From contig NC_053048.1 in assembly GCF_003473485.1 (NCBI RefSeq), positions 49,659,755 through 49,723,754 of the forward strand: DNA of 64,000 nucleotides. Reading direction: 5' to 3'. The first letter of the stretch is position 1, and each line of letters begins with the position of its first letter. Shown in pieces: positions 1 to 11,752 of the stretch. Origin of the DNA: Medicago truncatula (Eukaryota > Streptophyta > Magnoliopsida > Fabales > Fabaceae). Below the pieces are notes generated by a model. The model was given only the letters and a program-made list of their open reading frames with translations. It was not told the origin of the DNA and did not search any database. The translations under genes were made by a program, and so were the position numbers.

Positions 1-1097
1 AAAAATCCGACTTGTTTCAGAACCGAGATTAAATGTCGTTAATAAGCAACACCTATACTCATTGACCAAACTTGACACATTTTATAAAGGACAAAACTGA
101 AGAACTTACACTCATGCGGACAAGACCTCGTAAGGTTGTGCGACAAACTTGAGGTTTAAAACATATAAATTCCAAGTATATTACTCCAGGTCTTGCTAAT
201 TTGTGTCCTAAAAGGACATGGTAAGCGTACAAACTGACCCAAGACCCAATCTCTTGCAAACTTATGATCCACTTCCGGAGCACCCGTCTTTTGAACAAAT
301 TCATCTGACTTAGAATTTTTGCAATCTATAGTAGCTCAATGGATTGAATGTTTGTTCAATAGCTATCGAAACAAGCCATTGAAAGGTGTCGTTTGTAACG
401 ACTCCATCTTAACCCTCCAATGTCGTATAAATAACTTTTTCAACAAAAGCTGAAGGTACATATAATCTTTATGGATCCGACTCTTCTAAAGTGAACAATT
501 CATTATAGAGTCTAAAATGATTAATATTAACCATTGACTACCAATACCAAACCAATGGTAAATATTAAACAAATCACAAATTGTTAAAAAAACAACCCTT
601 GATTTTAGAGGAGCCAAATCCACTCTTTCTACCTTAAAAACTCTTGGTCCTACCATCACTTTCAACACCAATGGAACACTCCTCCAGTCACCAACTTTCA
701 TAAAGAAGAAAACTCTTTTACTATTTGGAAAATTATGAGATTAAACCGAGACCACGCGGTGGGGGAAAGAGGTCGGGAAAGAACTCATATAATATTTGTT
801 TAAGAAAGACATTGTACGGACATAGAATATAAACGTGACAACGACATTTGAAACGCGTGTTGTGGAAATTTCCTGGTAAACCATAACACGAATAACGATT
901 CTCTCATGCAATTTTTTTCCCATTTCACTCGTATATATCACTTTTTTTAGCGACCTTGCCTAACTTTCCAATTGATTCCCCCATTTATGGTACTAAGTCT
1001 TGACTCTGAGTCTCTTGACTTGTCCCTATAAATTCTAGTTCTAACTAGGGCATGAGAATCAAACACTGCCCCAATAACTTATTAAAAAAGAAAAAGG
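1..1097. other. 5' flank of the NAC gene, no gene recognised
   Basis: AT-rich DNA holding only short frames without family resemblance. The last 100 bases act as the likely core promoter and leader of the NAC gene. I see no repeat family or RNA gene here. Confidence 0.5.
1027..1033 (+). promoter_or_regulatory. TATA box of the NAC gene
   Basis: TATAAAT lies 71 bases upstream of the NAC start codon, a normal spacing for a plant TATA box plus a short leader of about 40 bases. It is the only good TATA motif close to the start. Confidence 0.55.
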
Positions 1098-2408
1098 ATG
1101 GACAATATGCCACCAGGTTATCGTTTCTACCCTACAGAAGAAGAACTTATTTCGTTCTATCTTCACAAAATGCTTGAAGGAGAGAAAGAATACACGATTC
1201 GTACTGTTATACCAGTCGTTAATATATACGATTACAATCCATCACAACTCCCACGTATAAATCTTTCCATGACTTGGCAAAGTTATTGTTTTTCATTCTT
1301 CTTTTTATTTATGAATCTAAATGAGCTAGAATTGATGATAGAGACATTATCATAATACTTTTATTTCATGTTTAGTTACAATAAGATATTACTAGGTATA
1401 ATTGTTTATCATAACTAAAAAAAAAAAAAGGTATTATTGTTTATCAATATTTTGAATAAAAAAACTATTTAAGTATTTTGAATAAAAAAGGATCTTCATT
1501 TTGCATCATTGCATGTAAAAATTCTATATCATTGTGAAAGCATAATTTATAATTTATTTGTCCCGACAAAATCCATATATTGCTATATTGTAAATTAAAC
1601 AATTGGTTTTTTTTTTTCTTACAAAATTATTGGTTTTCAGAAATTTCAGGAGAGGCTAGTATGAGAGACACGGAACAATGGTTCTTTTTCATTCCAAGGC
1701 AAGAAAGTGAAGTGAGAGGAGGAAGACCAAAGCGTCTCACCGACACTGGCTACTGGAAAGCCACTGGATCTCCTAATCATGTTTATTCTTCAGATAATCG
1801 CATCATTGGAGTGAAAAGGACTATGGTTTTCTATAGTGGAAGAGCTCCAAATGGAAAGAAAACTGATTGGAAAATGAACGAGTATAAGGCCATTCAAATA
1901 GATGAAGCATCTTCTTCAAACAAAGCAGCTCCTAAGGTACGTACATATCATAATTTCGCTTTTTTGTTTTGTTTTGAAAGAATATAATAATTTTACAGGT
2001 CAAATGAGAACCTAGCTAGCTAATTAACCTTTTGATTGATACTTGCTATTAAAAGAAATGTGATATTGATTATTTTCTTGGTTGCAGTTAAGGCAAGAAT
2101 TCAGTTTATGCCGAGTGTACAAGAAATCAAAGTGCTTAAGGGCATTTGATAGACGACCACCACCAAGGAGGGTTACAACCCATGTTCAAAATGCTCAAGA
2201 GCACCAGAAAGATTCAAGTTGCGAACATGATGTTCAAATCTCGATGGACATAATTAGTGCAACAAACTCACCAGAGAGCTCTTCCTCTATAGACCATGTT
2301 CAACAACCCTCACAAGAGGTTGGAGAAGCTAGCCAAATGGATATTGCTGATTACGATGCTTTGTTGGATTGGGAGCAAGTGGATTGGTTCTTAGGGTCGG
2401 AGCCATGA
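1098..2408 (+). CDS. NAC domain transcription factor (NAC90/NAC36-like), 257 aa
   Basis: Three exons at 1098-1254, 1641-1936 and 2088-2408 join in frame with GT-AG borders to give 257 residues. The NAC DNA-binding domain fills about residues 4-165. Subdomain A starts [14 protein letters not shown] holds the [10 protein letters not shown] stretch, C holds the WFFFIPRQ and GYWKATG motifs, and D holds [22 protein letters not shown] and the NEY motif. Subdomain E ([10 protein letters not shown]) opens exon 3. The two introns fall at the usual NAC positions. The C-terminal part is short, rich in Ser and Gln, and ends in an acidic aromatic stretch ([15 protein letters not shown]) suited to transcriptional activation. 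Such proteins act in the nucleus as homo- or heterodimers on CACG-core sites. Its length and motifs fit the short NAC90/NAC61/NAC36 branch known from Arabidopsis, tied there to senescence and salicylate control; that subgroup call is inference. The reading frame looks intact. Confidence 0.93.
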
Positions 2409-2569
2409 TATAGGAGAAAATTAGACTACGTGCAAGATTAAATTTGTGGTGGGGATTATCACAATGACGACAAATATCCAATTCGATTTTGATAAAAATT
2501 ACACTTAGAGCTTCTAAAAAACCACAGTATCAACGTGATATTGTCAAACTCATAGTCTGTCCAAACATA

Positions 2570-3112
2570 TATGATCTGTTACGGATACAAGTACAATTAA
2601 GTGATTCAAGTTGATCGGTTGGAATTATTAATGTCTTGAATGTTTTGATTATTTATTGGTAGAAACCCCTGAAAATAAATTGTGACAAGGGTAACTTAGG
2701 TGTCCTTACGAATCAATTTGTGGAGGTCAAAATCTCTGTAAATTAGTTTAGTCAATGCAAACATATACTATGTATGTGTTGCGAATACAAGTAGTGGAAT
2801 CGACTGGAATTGATAATGATTACGTAGCTATTTATGTTTGAAAAATGATATTTGTACAACTATTTTCTAACAACTTTTTGACAACTTTCTCTTACATACT
2901 CACATTATCTTTTTATTCTCTTTCTTCATTTTTCTCTCTCTATTATTTTTGACCAATCAAAAAAGAGAAAATCAAAGTTATCATGAAAGTTGTACCAAAG
3001 AGTTGTACATATATTTTGGACAAACGTTTTAATTTATTTCTTACTAGAAACTCCCGCAAATAAATTGTGACACAAGTAACTGAGGTTTCTTCGCAAACCA
3101 ATTTGTACTCAG
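2570..3112. repeat. Diverged tandem duplication downstream of NAC, second copy split by a MITE
   Basis: A stretch at about 2570-2738 (CATATATGATCTG, ATACAAGTA, GAAACCCCTGAAAATAAATT, AATCAATTTGTGG) recurs as two pieces at about 2760-2842 and 3016-3112 (CATATACTATG, ATACAAGTA, GAAACTCCCGCAAATAAATT, AACCAATTTGTA). The gap in the second copy is filled by the MITE at 2843-3016. The duplication therefore came before the MITE insertion. Confidence 0.6.
2843..3016. mobile_element. 183-bp-family Mutator-type MITE, copy 1
   Basis: Left end AATGATATTTGTACAACT and, inverted, right end AAATATATGTACAACTCTT. The middle has the same pyrimidine-rich block (TTTTTATTCTCTTTCTTC) and the GACAACTTT motif found in the copies at 25078, 25298, 32985 and 55507. 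No coding capacity. The ends of this copy are worn and I could not fix a target duplication. Confidence 0.65.
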
Positions 3113-3223
3113 CTCTCTAAATAACTTGTTTTTTGTAATGTCTCGTAATTCTTGCAAATATTTATTTTATCAATAATGATTGAAAATAAATTTACAAATT
3201 TAAGGTCGTGGTTAGTATATTCA

Positions 3224-4979
3224 TGTTATAGATTTGTGGTTTAAAAATATGATTTATTTCATATCCCAAACATAGAAGACTAATTGTGGTCCAATTGAAC
3301 CTATAGAGAGGGGGTATTTTTTCCCACCTACATATTTATATGATTAAAAGAAGAAAAAAAAAAAAAATCAGATTGTGAATTTCCTCTGCCCTCCTCCTGT
3401 TCATGTTCTCTCTCGGCCAAACCCTCAAATATCACCACCATAGCTTATTCATCAATATTCTTTCAAGAAACTCACACATGCATTTGATAAATTGTAAATC
3501 TTAACCCATTAGACAATTAAATAAGCTTATTGACAGTGATTTGAGAGTAAATCAACCAAGGAGAAAGGGTATTAAGGTTAGGGTTCTTTGAAGATTTGGG
3601 GAAAAAGGTAGAGCTTTGGAGAAGATCTAGGATTTGGGAGGAAATAGAGTAAAGAAGGAACATTGGGAGCTTGAAGAACCAACTTTCATCCTTAGAATCA
3701 AGGTAGGTTCCCTTCCCTCATTCCTCATTATTTTGGGATTAAGGGTTTGAATTTGGGTATTTTGAAGTTAATCAATAAATTCATGAAGCATGCATGTTAG
3801 TTAGTATTAGTAAGTTGAAGTTGTTGCATATGACTTTGAGTAAATATCTCTATTTATCTATGATTCATTATAGCTTTGGAGGTTTGAGTTTAATTTAATT
3901 ATTTGGTCTCCTTTGATGTATTTGAATGCTTTTGAGCTGATATTTACACATTGAGAAGTGCATGATTAATTAAATTTAAAGAAAGATTTTAGTCCTTGCA
4001 GGTTAAGATTGTACTTTAAGGTCATAACTCCATTTGGACATATCATATTATTTTCTATATGAATTAAAGTGAATAAGAATGAAGTCTGGTATAAATTAAA
4101 GTGCTTCAAATATACTTTCATGCAACAGATTGTATTGAAAATAGGATAGAACATGCAATGGATATGCCTCTTTTACACTATGCTTGATGTTTTTAACATT
4201 GGAATGAGAATTGGCAATTGCAAAAGTATACAGCGTGAACCTGGTATAAGGTAGTGCCACTAGATATTATTATTACTAATTACTAGTAGAAGTAAAAGAT
4301 AGTTATTAAGATTTCTAGTTGCAATTTGTGCAACTAGGTAGTGTTTAGTTAATGTGGGACAGATTAGTAAGCTAAGGATCTTTCCTCCGACCGAGCAGAG
4401 AGGAAACCCTTAGGTGTCAGATCCAATGTATGTAGGTAAGTGGGGTGCCACTTACAAAGGCTATTTTATAGCAGACTACATTGGAAGAATCGATCACTTA
4501 AGATTACCCACGTCTGAGTGATTGGTTAGACGCAGTTGTGCTCATTATAGTCTAGTCATATTAAAGTATATGAAGGAAGGCATGTAATGCTAGTATACAT
4601 TATTTGTTGCTAAGCGATAATGTACATTATATTATTATTAAAGTAAAGTATTGTACTCATTAAGTATAATCTAGCAATTGAATTCAACTTTGCATTCTAT
4701 GTTTATCCCGGTTTGGAACTCATTGAGATCGTAGTATCTCATCCCACTCTGTTGAATCTTTTTCAGGTATAAGCCATTTTGGAGTCAATCGGAGCCGGAT
4801 CACAAGAGTCTAGGTTTAGGATCCTGAGTTGAAATTTTAACCTTACTCGCAATTTTGTAAAAAGGATGCCAAATTCTATTTGAGTCATATAATAATTTTA
4901 AGACTTAGGTTTACAATTATTTTATTCCATGAAAGACTTTTATTTAAAATTTCCAGTTTTAAAACCTTTGATGTTACAA
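3224..4979. mobile_element. Possible solo LTR of a Ty3/gypsy (Tekay-like) element
   Basis: A 1.7-kb non-coding block has the texture of a long gypsy LTR: a tract of G near 3310, a leader-like CTCTCTCGGCCAAACCC region near 3400, and TG/CA-compatible ends (TGTTATAG and GATGTTACA). No target duplication was found, and no internal region of such an element lies beside it. The family assignment rests on overall look only. Confidence 0.3.
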
Positions 4980-5061
4980 TGATGCTGCTTTTAGTTTAGT
5001 AACAAAGTTTGTTGAGGATTTACAGTTCGTTTGATGGCTACGGTTTGTGGTGGATATGATG

Positions 5062-5793
5062 GCTAGTCTTGGGTGCCATGGTACCAATGGACAATTCACA
5101 TTTAGCTATGCTTACTGCTCTTTTGTTGCAAGCTCCCCTGATCGGGGGGTTCACTAATGAAAAAATTCAAGCCCTAGCTAATGTTTGGACGAGTCCATCA
5201 CCTTCTAAAGTCATTGTTTTTTCATGGCAATTGCATTTAGATAGAGCACATGTTCGGGCAAACCTCCTGCATCACATGGTGATTTTCGAGAAATAAGGTG
5301 TTTTTTTGTCGTTTAATGCAAGAGTTTATGTGTCGTCTCTTTATTACTTGTGAGTCTGTCCTTTGTGTGTGTGGTATGATATTTTTAGGTGATTTGTGTT
5401 ACATTTAGTTATGTCTCCAGGTCTGCTTTAGTTGTTTTTGGTCTTCACCTCATTTGGATCTGGTTCTTGAGTTAAAACAAGGCATGCATTGGTTTGACAT
5501 GTAGTGGTGTAAGGTATTTAGAAGTCTAGGAATAATGTTATATTTAGAAGTCTCATGGTATGTCATGTTCTTCGCTATAAGTATGTCGTAGAACCTTAAC
5601 TATGCTTGCCTAGATAGTTGCAGTTGTTGGTTTGTCTAGTTACGTTTGTTTGTATTTTTGCGCCTGATTGATTTGTTTGTATTGTTTTTTCCTTTTTTTT
5701 TTTTTTTTTTGGTGTGGGTTGTTTTTTATGTGCTTGCCATCCTACTTATCTATATACATCACAAATGTGATTAAAAAAAAATGTAAAGAAATT
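5062..5793 (+). mobile_element. LINE 3' remnant (zinc-binding RT tail)
   Basis: The frame at 5069-5296 ends with a motif typical of the zinc-binding region at the C-terminus of plant LINE reverse transcriptases (W-SPSPSKVIVFSWQL-LDR-VRANLL, residues about 40-68). The frame then degrades through several stops and frame changes. The stretch ends near 5770-5793 in an A-rich tail. No endonuclease or catalytic RT region is present, so it is a 5'-truncated, dead copy. Confidence 0.65.
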
Positions 5794-6074
5794 TTACACT
5801 ACCAATCGATCATAACTATTATATCATAAGAAAAACTGAGATGATAGCAAATAATAGATCAACTATGAGAAACACCGGTTGATAATCTAGGTAAACTAAC
5901 CAATACCAATTATTATTTATTTTTTTAGGAAGCCAATACGAATTATGTTGACATTAGATTTGACCGATCTCCATTTATATTTTGTAATAATTTGTTTTTG
6001 TCGGCTGACGTCCTCTAAAGTTAATTTTCATTGGAGTCGTGTGCTACCAAAAAACTCTAGGACCTTAAGAACTA
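5794..6074. other. Intergenic, nothing recognised
   Basis: AT-rich DNA between the LINE tail and a Stowaway MITE. I see no coding frame, RNA gene or repeat family in it. Confidence 0.5.
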
Positions 6075-6205
6075 CTCTCTCCGTCTTTAAATATAAGTAA
6101 AATTGACTTTTTAGGTTCATTTCTTTAATGAATCTAAAAAGACATACATTATTAAAAGAATGAACTTAAAAAGTCAATTTTACTTATATTTAAAGACGGA
6201 GGAAG
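6075..6205. mobile_element. Stowaway MITE 1
   Basis: A 131-bp near-perfect hairpin flanked by TA on each side. The left arm starts CTCTCTCCGTCTTTAAATAT and the right arm ends with its inverse, ATTTAAAGACGGAGGAAG. Arms of about 55 bp pair almost fully. Ends and TA duplication are diagnostic of Tc1/mariner-type Stowaway elements; the good pairing suggests a fairly young copy. Confidence 0.9.
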
Positions 6206-6304
6206 TATTCTTTACAAAAATGGTGCAACAGTCGCACGACTACAAAACAAAAGTATATAAGAGCTGAAAGACCACTAGACTTCAAGTCTTTAGTACGCGT
6301 ATTT

Positions 6305-6352
6305 GACTTGCCCTATATACATTTTTTTTTTTGTGAACGAGACTTGCCCTAT
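6305..6352. repeat. Ultra-short insert between 12-bp direct repeats
   Basis: GACTTGCCCTAT at 6305-6316 and 6341-6352 flanks a 24-bp T-rich insert. This is one of the series described in the findings. Confidence 0.75.
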
Positions 6353-6555
6353 TTGCATGTTCATTTTTATTTGTGTTAGACCTTCTTTTCTTTTTTTTGA
6401 CAAACTAACATTTTTGATAGCTAAGTATAATACTACTAATTTATTTTATACATGACCGTATTGAGGGCATGAAACTGCCGAAATAGAGTAATGTAGACTA
6501 CGCAATTGATAAAATGCAATGCAATAACTCAACACACTTAATTTTATAATAACAC

Positions 6556-7108
6556 AATATATATATATACCCCTTCTTCCTCTCTCTCTTCTCTCATTCT
6601 CAAACCCTAGTCGTCACTTTTTTTTTTTCTTCTTCTTCTTCTTCTTTTCAGAGGGGTGATTTAGGATCAATTTTGACTCAAAAATCACTCATTTGAATTG
6701 TTTTTCCTTCTATCCTAATTGAATAAGTGATTTCACATATTCTCTGTTTTCTTTCGTTTGTTTTTGTGATTTCGCTCTGAACGACTCTGTTTGTTTTGAT
6801 TTCCCGTCTTTGTGCGGTGTGTTTTTTATTTTCCGTCTTAGTGCGGTGTTTATTTAATTCAGGTTGAAATATTAGCTTTGAGCAAGTACAGATCCGATCA
6901 ATGACAATGATTTTGGCGTCGTCAACGTTGCAGATCCGGAGACATGAATATAGTCATATTAGTCATATTTGTAGGCATATGTAATTTGCCGTTTTATGCT
7001 ATTAACATGGATGTTGTGAGTTTGTTCACAGATTCATCCTTTTTGTTTTTAGCGAATTTAGACTTGTATTGTATCGATGTACTCTATCAATTTGAATGAA
7101 TGAATATC
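6556..7108 (+). other. Promoter-leader-tail block of a possible small or non-coding transcript
   Basis: A TATA-like run (ATATATATATACCCC, about 6556-6571) is followed by a CT-rich leader with an AAACCCTAG telo-box-like motif near 6602, typical of plant translation-related genes. A T-rich intron-like stretch follows, with a likely acceptor TTAATTCAG near 6861. The next part has one short frame from 6901 (27 codons, starting MTMILASSTL), then a T-rich 3'-UTR-like tail before the AT repeat. I cannot name a product. It could be a lncRNA, a truncated gene or chance. Confidence 0.35.

Positions 7109-7109
<1 letters not shown>

Positions 7110-7172
<63 letters not shown>
7110..7172. repeat. (AT)n microsatellite
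   Basis: About 31 perfect AT units. All long open frames across it (YIYIYI repeats) are artefacts of the dinucleotide. Confidence 0.97.
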
Positions 7173-7174
<2 letters not shown>

Positions 7175-9480
7175 ACTTTTTTGTTGCCCTGTGTTGAAAA
7201 TAGAAATTTAACATCAAATAAAACATTTCCACGTGAGGTGAAAGGCCAAGACATTTCCAAACTTAATACAAAAGGCCAATATGTATAACGCTCCTTTAGT
7301 TGGGTCAGTGATAAATATAACATGTTATCAGATTCTAATATATAACCCAATAATCCGTACTGTTCTAAACTAAACAAAATTAAATAAGAGCTAAAATTAT
7401 ATCTTGAGACTCTGCAATAACTAAAAAAAAGAAATTTAAGCCCCCTTCACTTATTAATTATTTATCTATAAATTCCTCTAAAAAATTGTTTTTCTATAAA
7501 TCAATTATTATGTTTTTAAAGATGGGTACAAAAATAATTAACACTTTTTTTATGGAGATTAACATTTTGTTTAAGTGAAAAATGACCAACGCTTGTATTA
7601 TTTGTCTTAGCGCTGTTTTTTTTTTTTTGACAAACTATTTATTTTAAATTCACTTTAAACAAATTAACACCATTCACCATCAAAAGCCAAATTAACACCA
7701 TTAACGTTGAAAAAAAATCCATTAATTCCTCATCTTATTCATCACCCTGTTTTTAATCAAAAATCCCAAATTTCAATGTGCATTAAACAACAACAATCTT
7801 TTTTCAAAAAAAAAAAAAAAAAACCTAATCTGGATTCGGATGAGGCCTAAACTGGTTTCAGATCCGACAACCATGCACCTATCTGTGAAGCCGCCGATAA
7901 GAGTTGTCTTATTTATTTCTTTTTATGAATTCCCATCGTTGGTGGAGGAAGAAAGAAAAGGAACAAGAAGAAAGATGAGGCAACGAGAAGAAGAGAGTGT
8001 AGCGATTTTATGTCAGTGAGGTGATTCAGAAAAGTACTTTCTCAATATTTGCCCATTATAATATGTTTTTATTAATAAAAAATTTAAATCACAGCAGGTG
8101 ATAAACAGGCAGTTGTAGGTAAAAATCAGAGTTTCCCATGATGGAAAAAAAGTGTGCTTTTCCAAATTAAATGACACCCCAAAGATGAGATCATCTCCGT
8201 TACTTAAAATAAACGGTAGTGTCAGGAAATGATATTTATAGAATGCATTTATTTCTAGAATTGATGATATTAATTAGATATTTAATTTATACATCAAAAC
8301 TATAATAATGGAGATACTCGTTTCTTTTTAAAAATGGAGAGGATCTCTACTCAGTATTACTGACTTTGTTTATGGGACCTTCGATAAATAGTTTAAGGAA
8401 AATACTAAACAAATACGTTAGTGACATTGTAATTATGACTTTGACATATATTTTATTTGTATTTTTAAGATAAAAATTTATTTTAAAATATTTTTTCTTT
8501 TGGAATCCTCAAAGAGTGTCATGGAGCACTCGTTAACAAGACTCAATAGATATTCTTAAACAATGTCTTCAGTACAGTTGTTAGCAAATTTACTCTTTAT
8601 AATATAAGTTTTTTTTATAAGTGTTAATCATGATAGTTATATCTATGATAAAAGATAAAATTAAATTGCAACCATATATAAACTATTTTCATAGGCTATC
8701 TCATGGAGCTAGTTATAAATGATTTATGAATATGTCATAAATTATTTTATAAGTTCTTTTAAACAATCTCACAAATATTTATACCAATAAACACAGTTTA
8801 AATAAGTAAATTTAAATTGGTCATAAGTCTAACTATTGCAAGCCATGAATTGTCATATATAAAATCTTTTTCTCTTCCAGATTTTATTTATTTTCAAAAA
8901 ATTAATAAAAAAAAAACAAATTTTAATATAAAATTTGAGTTTTTCTCAATACTATTTAAGGGGGAAAAATGCAGCTAATAAAAAAGCTGGATTAAGTATC
9001 TAATTCAACCCTTAAAAACCGACATGTAGGATAATGATCAACACAATTTAGTATAAATACATGTTCATGTCGTATATGAAACCTTCCAATAAAGACCAAA
9101 CAACCCATGCCCCACACTGCAAGAGTAACACGTAGTAAGTAATCATGTAGTATGCTAGCTTAGTTGATTCTTGGAAGCAATAGAGAAAATACCGACAAAT
9201 TAACGACTGACTATGAGACTTGAACAATTTGACTATATGCTATATCATACACATCGGCTATATATTCTCTTTCAAAAATGAAAAAAATTACATCGGATAT
9301 TCTATTTGTTGGTCGTTATCAGAACATGTTGCAATCATCACTTGACTCGTTAGTTAGAATTGGTGTGGAAACTGATATAACAAGTGCATGAGCAAATGGA
9401 CAATTCACACTATTATAATTATCAGCAATGATAAATGAACACAAAATGTTAGACATAATATAGACACCACAGTATAAAAT
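7173..9480. other. AT-rich intergenic DNA with a worn hAT-like MITE
   Basis: No gene seen in 2.3 kb. The part at about 8590-8840 shares wording (ATAAAAGATAAAATTAAAT, GGCTATCTCATGGAGCT, ATAAGTTC) with the hAT-like MITE in the CYP18-2 intron and is probably an old relative. The rest holds poly-A and poly-T runs only. Confidence 0.4.
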
Positions 9481-10340
9481 ACGTATTTTTTTTTTATTTT
9501 TTTTTTCTTTCTCTTTTCTCTGTTCTGCTCCCCTACTGTTTCTTTTCTCTCCCATCTCCACCCTCCAATCAACACCGCTCTTCTTTCCGACCATTGACCA
9601 CCGGCGACCGTCGCCGTTTCACCATCTCAGTTTCTTCGCCGATCTCCGTTCCCCACCATCCTCCGACAAAAACAACCATTTTTCTCCTCAGACCTGTATT
9701 CACACCACCACCACCGCCGCCAATCAACCTTCTTCTCAGATCGATTTATCACCCATTGCCACCATTGTCATCACCGTCCACACCACCACCATCTCTCTCT
9801 ACCACCACCGTCGACTGTGTTCGCACCGGAAACCAACTCCTCCTTCTTCTTAGGTACTCTCAGGCTACCAGCACCCGCGAGCTGGTTCGCCGCCGCTGCC
9901 TCCTACATCAACCCCTTCCATCACCGCCACAAATCAGAGCTCTCTTCTCCTCCGCCTTCACCACAACTAGATCAGAGAGAGAATTTAGGGAACGAGAGCA
10001 CATAACGATGGGGGAGAGAAGAGAGAAGAGTGAGACTGGCATGGCAGAATTACGAATTTGTCCTTGCACTTCAATTAGAATTACAAAAATGCCATTGATG
10101 TCGTATTTGTGTCAAAATATATGTGTTTGTTTATCATTTATGTATAATTATATCAAGTGTTCTAAGGACAATAATTATGTAAAAAAAACCTATAATAGTA
10201 GCCTTGCAGTGGAAATGACAATTTTTAAACTTCTAAAAAAACAAACACAACATTTCTATATTAAATTCCTTAATCTATATGTTATTATTTGTCTATTTTC
10301 TTTTTGTACAAAAGAGCCTAAAAATCCATCAGAAAATTGA
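9481..10340 (+). other. Pyrimidine- and C-rich island with a 248-codon open frame
   Basis: This island is clearly richer in C than its surroundings. An open frame at 9594-10340 starts MTTGDRRRFT and runs through Pro-rich low complexity (repeated CCA/CCG triplets) before entering ordinary AT-rich DNA. No domain, signal peptide or spliced homologue is recognisable. The frame probably stays open because CCA-like triplets rarely make stops. It could be a captured 5' end of a gene. I do not call it a gene. Confidence 0.3.
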
Positions 10341-11752
10341 GAAACTAGCTTAACATCTTTAGGCATGAAGCCTACAAAATATCATAAAAGAGAAGTCTAT
10401 GAAACTCACTAAACAAAATTTCCATTCTAATTCTAATACAATTAAAAGAAAAAGAATCTATGCCCCAACCCAACGTGGAAACCGATCCCCTAAACTTACA
10501 TTTTCCTTTTTAATATAATTAATTATGCTGTGAAATTTCTCCGTAACTCATGCACGTACGACTCCAATTAGTGTTGATTTTGACAGCACTAGATCAATAG
10601 ACAAGACATCGTTGCCCTAGTCAAACGAAAAGATTAAGTACACATAAAACAAGTTTGCAACATTCATGGAAATGACGTATTTTTTCGTAAACAAAAACAT
10701 TCATGGCATAATTAAGCACTTACATTAGTATTATTAAATACACATTCCTTAAAAAAAAATAAAAATAGATACACATAAAATTAATAACATTTATAAATAA
10801 TTGGGTTTTCTTTTTTACAGAAATTTATAATTGGGTTTTAAAAAAGGGATAAAGGGAAAACTTTTATCAGTTAAAGTGAACTAATTATCATCTTTTTTTT
10901 TTAACAAAACTAATTATCATCTTATAACCGTCTAAATTTGAATTAAATATCTTAAAATTAAACTTCTTAAAATGTCTTATTTCCATAAAGGAAAATGTTA
11001 ATTTGTGCCTTATCATCCACACGCGTAAGTGCAAAGACTAATCCATTAAATCTTATTACTTGTGGGACCCAAATAGACGACACACTCTTATCTAAATTTA
11101 ATTTTACATGTAAAATTAATCAAATTTTTCTCTTATCTCAAAATCAATTATAACATTGTCAAATCTAAAATCATTTTTTTATTTAGTGTCTCAAAATATT
11201 TGTCCTTTTGATAATACTAATACAATATTTATTATTTGTTACTCCTAACATAACCTTATTATTCTAATTCAACCTTCTAACTACTTCACTAACTACAGTT
11301 CATAAATAATGTATTTTAGTACTAGTAAATGAAACATATTTTACCATTAAAATCAATTAATCATTTTTTTAAAAATCCTGTAAATCTCAAAAATGAACAC
11401 TTAATGTGAGACAGAGGGAGTATTAAAATTAGTTCAAACGATCTTATAAGTAAATCATGAACTGCTATCAAAATGTTATCAAAAAAAAATATTGAAATGC
11501 TATTTATTTTTCCACACACCTTGGCGAGAAAAGATATACATAAATGACGTTTTTACTTACACACCCTACAAACAAAGGTAAACCAAAGGAAGTCATATAA
11601 GTTGCTAATTGCTATTGCTATTCATTACAGAACATATAAATACGAAGAACGATACAGTTTTCATGGCTGTATTAAGTCTCGGTACCTTGTTTTCTTTTTT
11701 ATGTTAACAATCCCTAATGACTAGCAGGACATAATAACAATGGAATTTGTTA
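10341..11752. other. Intergenic DNA with three short direct-repeat inserts and a worn Stowaway end
   Basis: Direct repeats AACATTCATGG (10659, 10696), ATAATTGGGTTTT (10797, 10827) and AACTAATTATCATCTT (10879, 10908) flank 13-26 bp A/T-rich inserts. The string GTGAGACAGAGGGAGTA near 11406 is a Stowaway terminus, with a weak partner near 11187. No coding frame seen. This stretch also includes the 3' flank of the VPS55 gene. Confidence 0.55.

Noticed and set aside
1-1000. Minus-strand frames of 66-81 codons as a possible gene
   Set aside because: No shared family, splice logic or composition change; they look like chance frames.
6901-6984. Ribosomal protein RPL41 or a snoRNA behind the AAACCCTAG leader
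   Set aside because: The short frame is not Arg/Lys-rich, and no C, D, H or ACA boxes in the right order are present.
7026-7377. Overlapping frames of 62-96 codons on both strands
   Set aside because: They are made by the (AT)n run, which reads as Tyr-Ile in every frame.
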